This document shows positions 1 to 7,963 of a stretch of DNA of 64,000 nt, in pieces (the stretch's first letter is position 1; each line of letters starts with the position of its first letter). This DNA comes from Geranomyces variabilis (Eukaryota > Chytridiomycota > Chytridiomycetes > Spizellomycetales > Powellomycetaceae): contig JADGJP010000057.1 in assembly GCA_027603065.1 (NCBI GenBank), forward strand, positions 1 to 64,000, written 5' to 3'. The position numbers and the translations under genes were made by a program. The notes beneath the pieces are model-generated. The model was not told the DNA's origin. It saw only the letters and a program-made list of their open reading frames with translations, and made no database searches.

Positions 1-140
1 TTCTCGAGGTCCTCTGCACGGCTGTCCAAGTAACCGTATCCCTTTGCTCTCTTTGGCTCGGACGCGCCGCGCTTCTCGAGGTCCTCTGCACGGCTGTCCA
101 AGTAACCGTATCCCTTTGCTCTCTTTGGCTCGGACGCGCC
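1..140 (-). repeat. 72-bp tandem repeat coding Tyr-rich units, cut by the window edge
   Basis: Two near-identical copies with a 72-bp period are present; the second lacks its last 4 bases at the window edge. Each codes a 24-residue unit GASEPKRAKGYGYLDSR followed by AEDLEKR. Each unit is framed by Lys-Arg and has an internal Lys-Arg. The copies are far more alike than the DPR units, implying recent duplication. Confidence 0.85.
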
Positions 141-1598
141 GCGCTTCTCAAGGTCCTCTGCACCGCTCCACCCAACGGGCATAGCTCCAGCATTGTACTT
201 TCGCGGAGGAGGCGGCGAGTAACTGGGGTCGCGCTTCTCGAGATCCTCGCGTACTTCAATGCTATCGCCGTTTGAAACAAAGACACGAGCGTCGCGACTC
301 TCCTCATCGTCTGCTGAAACAACCCCTTGGTCACCTTCGGCTGCCCCAGACTCGGAGACACTCCTGCGGCGGCGTTTCTTGGTTTCCTCGGCGGGGACGT
401 ATCGCGGGTCACGTTTGGCAAGGTCTTCCTCCTGATCGGGCGCAGAGTCGCGCGCCTGAATACCGTTCTCGCCCCAGAAGACACGAGCTTCGGCTTCATC
501 GACCTTGGGGTCGCCATTTGCATCCCAGTCCTTGCCGTCGCGGGCCTGGAGATTTCCCTCGGAACATTCGTCGCCCTCGCATTTGAGGATGTTGCGTGAC
601 CAGAGAGTGCGCCGCTTGCGATGGTCCGCATCGTCGCGGTCGCGAGCTTTGAGGCCGGAATCTTCACCCCAAACGGCGCGAGGGTCGCGAGCCTTCAGAT
701 CCGCGTCTTCGCCCCAAACGGCGCGAGGGTCGCGAGCTTTCAAATCTTCACCCCAAACCGCGCGAGGGTCGCGAGCTTTCAGATCCGCGTCTTCGCCCCA
801 AACGGCGCGAGGGTCACGGGCTTTCAAATCTTCGGCCCCGGTAACAAGGCGAGGGTCGCGAGCTTTCAGGTCCGCGTCTTCGCCCCAATAAACGGCGCGA
901 GGGTCGCGGGCTTTCAAATCTTCGGCCCCAGTAACGAGGCGAGGGTCACGGGCTTTCAAGTCTTCGGCCCCGGTAACGAGGCGAGGGTCGCGGGCTTTCA
1001 AATCTTCGGCCCCGGTAACGAGGCGAGGGTCGCGGGCTTTCAAATCTTCGGCCCCAGTAACGAGGCGAGGGTCGCGGGCTTTCAAGTCTTCGGCCCCGGT
1101 AACGAGGCGAGGGTCGCGGGCTTTCAAATTCTCATCCTCGGCACCTTTAACGGCGCGAGGGTCGCGAGCTTGCAGATTCTCATCCTCGGCCCCCTTAACG
1201 GCCCGAGGGTCGCGAGCTAACAAATCCGAATCCTCGGCCCCCTTCACGGCGCGAGGGTCGCGCGCTTTCAGATTCCCATCTTCGGCCCCAGTAACGATGC
1301 GAGGGTCCCGGGCCTTTAGGTCCCCGTCTTCACCCCAAGTAACGAGGCGAGGGTCGCGAGCTTTCAGATCGGGATCTTCAGCCCCAGTAACGATACGAGG
1401 GTCGCGGGCTTTCAGATTCCCATCTTCGGCCCCGGTAACGATACGAGGGTCCCGAGCTTTCAAATCCGAATCCTCGCCCCAGGTAACGAGGCGAGGGTCA
1501 CGTTTCTCGACATTGGGATCCTGAGCACGGACGACGTTGACGATCAGGAGGCTGGCAAGCCCGACCGTTGATAGGGCTTTGCCAAAGAGAAGGACCAT
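1..1598 (-). CDS. Secreted repetitive multi-peptide precursor (KEP/RiPP-like), 3' end beyond the window
   Basis: The frame is open without a stop from ATG 1598 to the left edge, giving at least 532 codons. The first 25 residues look like a signal peptide (Lys7, hydrophobic core, likely cut after VVRA), followed by QDPNVEKR with a Kex2-type Lys-Arg. Nineteen tandem units of 13-16 residues follow, of the form DPR(L/I/A)V..GED..LKAR. Next comes a non-repeat stretch with two Cys and an EF-hand-like loop, then further Lys-Arg sites, then Tyr-rich 24-residue units running off the edge. A TATA box lies about 95 bp upstream. Acidic ED before each basic site is typical of fungal Kex2-processed repeat precursors (pheromones, dikaritin RiPPs). 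No known family is recognised; the products could be signalling peptides, modified cyclic peptides or a structural repeat protein. Most junctions are Lys-Ala-Arg rather than strict dibasic. The opposite strand is also open across the array, but only as a by-product of the repeats. Confidence 0.72.
   Translation of the reverse strand, partial: MVLLFGKALSTVGLASLLIVNVVRAQDPNVEKRDPRLVTWGEDSDLKARDPRIVTGAEDGNLKARDPRIVTGAEDPDLKARDPRLVTWGEDGDLKARDPRIVTGAEDGNLKARDPRAVKGAEDSDLLARDPRAVKGAEDENLQARDPRAVKGAEDENLKARDPRLVTGAEDLKARDPRLVTGAEDLKARDPRLVTGAEDLKARDPRLVTGAEDLKARDPRLVTGAEDLKARDPRAVYWGEDADLKARDPRLVTGAEDLKARDPRAVWGEDADLKARDPRAVWGEDLKARDPRAVWGEDADLKARDPRAVWGEDSGLKARDRDDADHRKRRTLWSRNILKCEGDECSEGNLQARDGKDWDANGDPKVDEAEARVFWGENGIQARDSAPDQEEDLAKRDPRYVPAEETKKRRRRSVSESGAAEGDQGVVSADDEESRDARVFVSNGDSIEVREDLEKRDPSYSPPPPRKYNAGAMPVGWSGAEDLEKRGASEPKRAKGYGYLDSRAEDLEKRGASEPKRAKGYGYLDSRAEDLE
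642..1499 (-). repeat. 19-copy coding tandem repeat (DPR units)
   Basis: There are nineteen in-frame units of 39-48 bp, each coding Asp-Pro-Arg at its start and Ala-Arg at its end. Units 1-8 are 16 residues long. Units 9-13 are five identical 14-residue units (DPRLVTGAEDLKAR), as is unit 15. Units 14 and 16-19 carry Trp instead of Thr (DPRAVWGED..LKAR). All length differences are multiples of 3 bp, which indicates selection on the reading frame. Confidence 0.9.
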
Positions 1599-1688
1599 GA
1601 TTGAGTATAGGGCGACAGGGTTTTTCGCTGCGGGACTATGAAGCCGGGGTTTCTTGGAGGTGAAGGGCGGCCGTCCAGAGCGCGACGC

Positions 1689-1696
1689 CTTTTATA
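1689..1696 (-). promoter_or_regulatory. TATA box of the repeat-precursor gene
   Basis: On the minus strand this reads TATAAAAG, about 95 bp before the ATG at 1598. That is the expected place for a strongly or conditionally expressed gene, and it supports the chosen strand and start. Confidence 0.6.
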
Positions 1697-1941
1697 TGCG
1701 GGCGGTGATGTCAGTGGCGTCGACGTTATATTGGGGAGGTTCGATCGTTGTTGCGCGGTGAACGTGGTGCGCGGGCGCCTGCCTTTTCTCAGAGAAGTGT
1801 TTAACGCATATAGCAACTCCGATCGCTGACAAATCGTGGCGCAGCCGTCAGATCCTTGTTAAATGGTTTCGAAAGTTCACTCTGCTGTTCCTGACAGCAT
1901 AGAGGTACATTTGATATTTACAAGAGAACGATGACAACTCT

Positions 1942-3574
1942 CTATGCATCGTCTGAGGGTGTAGCGTCAGCGTCCGTCAAACTATCTTTGCGGCGGAAGG
2001 TCGCCGCGCCGCCAACCGTCGGCCGCGGGTTGCCACAAATCTGCCCATCAAAATCACATCCAATCTTGTCCGCGTACAGCTTTTTGAACGCGCCAAGTTC
2101 GCATTGCTCGCCGCACCCAGGAATCGCGACAGGCACCTCGTCAACAAGCACGCGAACATGATGGGTGGAGTCGGCGCAAGATGAGAGCTCGACGAGCAGG
2201 TTCCCGGCAAAGGGTGTGAATTGGGCGGCGCGGTACGAGCGGGATGCGATCTGGGCGTCGGTGGCGTTTGGTGATAGGGTGGTCCGGAATAGCCCGAGAG
2301 TGGCGATCAGCGGACCCAGGGTTTCTGTAAATGCAACGAAGCGACAGGTCAGAATGGAGTTCAATCCAGAACAAAAAGCCGAAAACATGCGCCGAACCTG
2401 CGTGGCCAAATTTCATGACCGCCGGTATAGTCGCGCTTCCATTGACATGAGCTTCCATGTTCGAAACCAGCGTCGTGAGCAGGGAGCACCCAATCGCCTC
2501 GTTTGGCGAGAACCCGTACCCACGCTCACTCCAAAATTCAAGATCCCCTGCGAAATCTGCCAGATTGACTTCGTCCCTCGTGAAAAGCGAGCAGAATCCC
2601 TTAGCGACTTTGCCCCGAATCGTGTCTTCAAACGAGCAAAGGCTGAAGAGTTGCGACAAGTCCTCAAGCGTCAAAGTCGGGAGCGCCAGCGCAGATTGCA
2701 ATCGTGACAGGATGGCCGGGTACCGGGCAGCTGTGAACACATCCTGGGGGCGATCTGGGAGAGCTTCCGCGATTTTGAAGGCTGTGGAGTAGTTCTTGCA
2801 AGAGTCGTGAGCGCGAAGGTCTGCGTCGAGATGGACTGGCAAAACAGATTTCCTGACTTCCAGCTGCGCGCGGGCGATATCCGATGCGGAGGACAAAAGA
2901 CCAGTCTGAAACGACTCGGCGGATGCAATGGCACGCGAGACGTTTGTCGCTTGCCATGTGATCAAGCTAGTGTTCGAGAGAGGCTCTGGAAAGCGGGCTT
3001 TAAGGCGCTGAGCAAGCTGGACGAGGTCGAAATGGCCTTGAGCGGTGAGCTGGCCAGCAGATGAAGTGTTGCAGAAGAGCGAGAAGTTACTGAGGAACGC
3101 AAAGTCCGCCGACGGTGCCGTGTAGTTTGCAAACTTCTTCTGTAATGCTTGGTGCTTTTTGAGATTTCCTTAAAAGACGAAAAGAATGAGCATGTAATGC
3201 TGCGTCTACTAAGCTTTGATTTTCCATCGCTCACCTGCGGTGGGATTTCTTGTTCCATGACGAGCAACGAGCTGAATTTGAGCGACGGCACACTTGGGCG
3301 AGGTAGGCGACTCCGTTGGCCGGCATCGCCGCCGGCTCGTCAATACAGGTGAAGGTGGCCTTGCGGGACCGTCCAACTGGCTTGCTTGGTCAGGTATATT
3401 GTAGCGACTCTTTGTACTCAGCACAACATCCTGGCCACTCGCCGGGCTGGAGACGAGCGACAGGTGCGAGTCTACAACAGGAGTATCGAACTGATAGAGA
3501 GGTCCGGCGATTGCAGAGGGAGCGGCCCAGAAGAAGGCCAGAGCGGCAAAGAGAGCAGTTGCCGCGTAGCGCAT
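1942..3574 (-). CDS. Secreted MINPP1-like histidine acid phosphatase
   Basis: Exons 3574-3235, 3168-2398 and 2324-1942 give 497 aa, close to animal MINPP1 (about 490). The start is placed at the Met opening a signal peptide (MRYAATALFAALAFFWAAPS); a longer 36-residue N-terminus is open but would bury it. The catalytic RHGTRNP lies near residues 105-111. The proton-donor motif HAE (residues 369-371) is rebuilt exactly across intron 2, which confirms that splice. The C-terminal third has paired Cys typical of clade-2 histidine phosphatases. Such enzymes remove phosphate from inositol polyphosphates such as phytate, outside the cell or in the secretory path. A TATA box lies 73 bp upstream. The gene precedes the repeat precursor on the same strand, 343 bp away. 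Family is clear; substrate is inferred. Confidence 0.88.
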
Positions 3575-4758
3575 CGCGGGGCAAATTCGGCAGGGCGACG
3601 AAGACTGAAGGCTGCTGGCAGGAGCGGAGTCCTGAGCCTCCTGGGCCTTATATAGCTGATGCCCACGTTTTGATGCAGGCATGGTTTACCCCAAACGTTT
3701 AGGAAGAACACCTAATCTAGCTCGCATCATCCTTCAAAACCCGGCAGCAAATCTCCCTTTGTATCCAACAGCCACGTGCTGGCGTGGTCAACGAGAGTGA
3801 AAATTGAGCAACCCGCGGAGTCTTTCCAGCTTTCGCGTGGGGTGTACGATCGCAGAAAGCAACGGCACCTTGCTGGCAGGCACTTGGAGAACAAAGAAGA
3901 AGTCGCGGTCCGTCGACAGTTCAGACGGCGCGAATATGCGCAACCTGAAACGTTCATAGCAAGAGGTCAAAAGGTTCGAAAACGAGGAAATTGAAATTCT
4001 CCACCACCGGGGACGACATCGGGAGCTAACCAAAGTCGTGAGCTGCGACCCTTATACGGAACCGCTCGTACCGTGACTGTGAAGCGTCGAAGTGGGGAAC
4101 GTCAGGCAGAGATCGATGGTGCGGAGGCGGGAACCAAAGCCATAACCGAGTCACCCATCCCCATGCGGCGCTGCCTATAAACGCTGGCACAGACGGCCCT
4201 GAGACGGGGACGTCCTTGCCTCCGAAATTGCATCAAAAAATGCATTGCTCAAAACAAAAAATGTAGCGCTGAGCTGCCTCAGCACAGATATGCCATAACA
4301 AATTGTATGTTAATTGGCAGGACTGGCAGGATTTCGAAAAAATCTTTCCCACGGGGAATTGAACCCTGGCCTACAGGGTGAATTTCTTTTTTTATTGGGC
4401 GCTGAAAATTGATATCTGAGTATCCCTAATGCATGTTGACATATTCAAGAGCATGTCCGTCTGTTGCGCCAGTCGTAAAGAACCTTCCAGCGGAGAATGC
4501 GGAGCACGACATTTTAAACGCGCTTGTGCTGATGGATAACACAGCCGTGGCTTTGTGTCGGCTATACACTGCCGTCAGAGTTAGGACTGATATGCTTTTG
4601 TGGTTGTATGCAGCCTCAGAATCGAGCCAGCCGTGCGGGCCGATGGGCACAGCACAGCTCATTCCAGAGCGCTTCTCAAAGCTCTTGTATTTATATATGC
4701 CATCACGCAAATCAAAAAAAAATTATCTCCCAGGTCGTCCGATTGCCCCTTTGCGCCA
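3575..4758. other. Intergenic region between phosphatase promoter and ARL1 3' end
   Basis: No convincing gene is seen; the short open frames lack family similarity or splice support. A tRNA-like 3' fragment (minus, about 4345-4380) is noted under rejected items. A short direct repeat (actggcagg twice) lies at about 4315-4330. Confidence 0.5.
3647..3654 (-). promoter_or_regulatory. TATA box of the histidine phosphatase gene
   Basis: On the minus strand this reads TATATAAG, 73 bp before the chosen ATG at 3574. It supports that start over the longer one at 3682, which would lie upstream of the box. Confidence 0.55.
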
Positions 4759-5307
4759 TCACTTCTTCCCTCCTGTCACCACATTGACAAGCCAGTCGAG
4801 CGCATCTGTCAGTCCATCACCCGTCTTGGCCGAGCACTTGTAGATCGTCCACGTCCTGTTTCGCAAACTGCTCAGCCCCAATGCTTCCGACACCTCTGTA
4901 TGTGTCATTGCACCCTCCATATCCTGCTTGTTGGCAAGCACCAGCAGCGCCGCATCCCTCAACTCTTCCTCCTCCAGCATCGCCGCCAGCTCCTCTTTAC
5001 TCGTGCCCAGCCGGTCCCGGTCCTGCGAGTCGACGACGTAGATGATTGCATCGGTGTTTGTGTAGTAGCACCGCCAGTATGGTCGGATCGATGTTTGGCC
5101 GCCGAGATCCCACACCTGAAACTTGATGTTTTTGTACGTGACTGTCTCGACGTTGAAGCCGACAGTAGGGATTGTCGTCACGACTTCACCGATCTGAAAC
5201 CGGTAAAGAATTGTCGTCTTTCCTGCTCCGTCCAGGCCGAGAATCAAGATGCGAACTTCTTTGGAGCCCCAAAGGCGAGAAAACATTCTCGAGAATATTT
5301 GGCCCAT
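4759..5307 (-). CDS. ARL1: ARL1, Arf-like small GTPase
   Basis: An intronless frame of 182 aa, the normal length for Arl1. The start is the Met giving MGQIFSRMF, so Gly2 is available for N-myristoylation; an in-frame Met 12 codons upstream would block this. All G motifs are present: P-loop GLDGAGKTT, switch 1 [20 protein letters not shown] and CSAKTGDGL. Arl1 acts at the trans-Golgi, recruiting GRIP-domain golgins and working with Arf-GEFs in endosome-Golgi traffic. It is divergently arranged with eL42 across about 1.1 kb. Assignment over other Arf-like proteins rests on near full-length resemblance to Arl1. Confidence 0.95.
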   Translation of the reverse strand: MGQIFSRMFSRLWGSKEVRILILGLDGAGKTTILYRFQIGEVVTTIPTVGFNVETVTYKNIKFQVWDLGGQTSIRPYWRCYYTNTDAIIYVVDSQDRDRLGTSKEELAAMLEEEELRDAALLVLANKQDMEGAMTHTEVSEALGLSSLRNRTWTIYKCSAKTGDGLTDALDWLVNVVTGGKK

Positions 5308-6396
5308 AGTGATGTGACAGCGGCGGCGGCAGAGGGGGAGCAAGGAGTGGGGAAACGGAGACTAATGCGGCGGACAGACGATTGAACGGCGAAGCAGCAG
5401 CGGTATATGAAAAGTATGCGGTAGTGTTGGAGAACGGCTCACTGGTGGTCTCTGTTGAGGGAACGGCAAGATTGTATTAGCTTGTGTCATGAAGGTTTGA
5501 AATGCAACTGCCTCCTGCAGCCCACCGCCACGTCAGGAGCGAAACCAGCTTATTTTTCAGGACGCACTCACAATGATGCATGTGCGTGCTAACTAGTAAT
5601 TAGCTCGGCAACAGGTACAATGAATGTGAACAAACGACAGCGTCGCAGCGAGGGGATGCAGAGACGACGATGGGCCAGCGCAAGACGCCGAGGGGCGAAG
5701 CGAGCCGTCCGAGCTTCGTGTCACCGCGGCCCGCCTCGTCACCTCAGAGCCCAAAAATAGTTGGCAGCTTCGACGGCTTCCACAGCTTCTGCTGCTCTCT
5801 CACTCTGTGCTGTACGATTGCTTTACTTGCGCACAAATATTAGGCCATAGTCGGCAGCTTGTCCGATCCATGCTGAAGGACGCGCTCGCAAGTAGCTGCG
5901 CTGGACAATGCTCGGACCACAGCAGGACGGCAATAACGAGCACTTTCCGTACGCCAATAAACACTTGATTGCGGATAACGGGAATGACCGGGAATCTGTA
6001 GTTGAAAACTCCAGTGTGCGGGACAATGAACAGACTGGTCATCATCAGTCCAAGAGAGGGCAAGCTGGCCGAGTCGGCGGAAAAGGACGATAGGATTGAG
6101 AATTTCTGAGGACATACCTTAACAAAATTATGAGGCTTGCGCTTTTTTTACTGTGTGCTTTACAAAGCTTGCCAGCTAGGTAAAGAAATAGCAGGCGGTT
6201 GTTGAAGGAACGGTCATGACAGCTGCTCGCTTACGCAAGGTTTCATTAAACCCAGAAAGGTTAACGCGTTTCCCCCCCGCCGCGGAGCAGCGCGCTTGCG
6301 TTTGCAGCCCCGCTCGGAGGTGATTTCGCCCAGCCCATATACGCCAACGCCTGCTCCTTCTCGAACGGGTACCGCAACCACACAAGTGTCTCCACG
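5308..6396. other. Divergent intergenic region between ARL1 and eL42
   Basis: No gene is supported. It should hold the promoters and 5' leaders of both flanking genes. The short open frames on both strands are compositional and unlike any recognised family. Confidence 0.5.
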
Positions 6397-7493
6397 ATGG
6401 TATGTCCCGGCACTACACCGCAGAGCGAACGCATGCCCGATTTTTCGACGATGGGCGGGGGAGTCGATGTGGACGAGGATGGATGGATGGATGGATGGAT
6501 GGATGCGATATGAGGATCGGCCCGCGGCCATGACATGGTAGACGAATTTCACCAACGCCCATTTCCGACGAGGGAATTTTACTGAGACGGGGACTCGAGA
6601 ATAATCGTCGACGTTAAATGCGGGAGGGGCCCTGTCGGTTCCTCTAGTTTTATAACTCCGGAGTGAACGGTTGCCCTGTTGGACAAATGGCGACCACCAT
6701 TTGGCGGGGGAAGGAGCTCTGCTTTGCTCGCCCATTGCATCAGCGGTGGAGGACCGGAAAACCGGCGATATTTGGACGTCGGAAAAGGACCGGAATGTTG
6801 TCGCTAGACCATGGGAGGCTAACGACCGGATGCCTTCTACTTACGATAGGTGAACATTCCCAAGACACGCAACACCTACTGCAAGGGTAAGGAGTGCAAG
6901 AAGCACACTCCTCACAAGGTCACCCAGTACAAGACTGGAAAGGCCTCCTTGTTTGCTCAGGGTACGTTTCAGATCGAGAAGAATGATTCCTGGTGTGCTG
7001 CTGGAGGATCGCCGCATACCGTCATTGCTGGTTGGGAACCGGGAATCCCAGCTTTGCGCGGGCAGCAACTTGCAGACCCTAGCGATTTTGGCCGAGCGGA
7101 GTTTGGAAGCGAGAGCGCGATTCCTCTGGCGGCAAACGGGATACACCCGCCAGAACGTTTTTGCCTGACCCCTTGGGCCTTTTGCCTCAACCCCTCCGCA
7201 GGAAAGCGCCGTTACGACCGAAAGCAGTCCGGTTTCGGTGGTCAGACCAAGCCCGTCTTCCACAAGAAGGCAAAGACCACCAAGAAGATTGTTCTCCGTC
7301 TGGAGTGCAACGTGTGCAAGTACAAGCACCAGATTGCGCTCAAGCGTTGCAAGCACTTCGAGCTTGGTAAGATCTGCTATGTGATGTTCCGCTGCCCTGG
7401 GCGTGTTGCTAAAGCATTTTGTGACAATTCTGTTTCTCCTCCTCGTGCTCAGGTGGTGACAAGAAGACCAAGGGCGCTGCGCTCCAGTTCTAA
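6397..7493 (+). CDS. RPL42: 60S ribosomal protein eL42 (L44/L36a)
   Basis: Exons 6397-6399, 6850-6961, 7202-7366 and 7453-7493 give exactly 106 aa, the universal fungal length. Exon 1 within the CDS is only the ATG, followed by a consensus donor GTATGT. The 450-bp intron ends with branch point CTAAC and ATAG, after which the protein continues [11 protein letters not shown]. The zinc-binding Cys pairs (CKGKEC and CNVC) and the C-terminal KTKGAALQF are intact. The protein sits at the large-subunit E site. Residue 56 is Pro (QTKPVFH); in yeasts this position decides cycloheximide sensitivity, and Pro is the sensitive form. A GGAT microsatellite lies inside intron 1. Confidence 0.95.
6477..6505. 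repeat. GGAT microsatellite
   Basis: About seven tandem copies of GGAT lie within the first intron of the eL42 gene. Confidence 0.9.
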
Positions 7494-7963
7494 GCGCACA
7501 ATGTCTGTCCCCGCTTGTGTGCCTGTTCCTTGCTTCTTCTGTCCGAGATCAGAATATGTTATATACAATCTCGCATTTTGACTCTTGAAAGGCTGTTGTT
7601 CTCAAACTCATGTGTGTGTGATGTGGAACCTGTTTCTGCCCTCACCGCGGCCCCGGCCCACCGGATTGGCGGCGGTTACCGGGCGCCGAGCTGGTGGAAT
7701 GGGACGGCTGCGCACTGTCACACGCGTGGCCGGGGCTCGAGCTCTCTCCTCCCTCCACATCGACGCCCTCGGTCGTGAAGTCCAATGTTGCATTTTCACT
7801 TCCCAGAAATACAGCATTAACAACCGTCCTTTCTGTAGCGTCTGGCTCGTCTTCACATTGTCCTCCGGGCTGCCATTCAGTCTGCAGGCGGCTTCCCTTG
7901 CTCGCCCATTACTCTTGTCCGCCATCGAGGAGGACCTCACCCACGTACCTGGCCGCCCCTGAT
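7494..7963. other. Intergenic region between eL42 and TAO3
   Basis: 470 bp on the plus-plus tandem spacing. It should hold the eL42 3' end and the TAO3 promoter and leader. The frame upstream of the TAO3 ATG is open but has no similarity, so 7964 was taken as the start. Confidence 0.5.

Noticed and set aside
621-1220. Long plus-strand open frame across the DPR array
   Set aside because: It exists only because the in-frame repeats lack stops on both strands. The minus strand has the signal peptide, the TATA box and the Lys-Arg sites.
4340-4382. tRNA-like 3' half on the minus strand (GGCCAGGGTTCAATTCCCC then GTGGGA), resembling the T arm and acceptor of tRNA-Glu
   Set aside because: No matching 5' acceptor strand, D arm or anticodon arm lies within a plausible distance upstream, so it is at most a fragment. 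A covariance-model scan would settle it.
6962-7201. Possible C/D-type snoRNA inside eL42 intron 2 (C-box-like ATGATT and a CTGA)
   Set aside because: The C box is imperfect and no terminal stem or clear guide region was seen.
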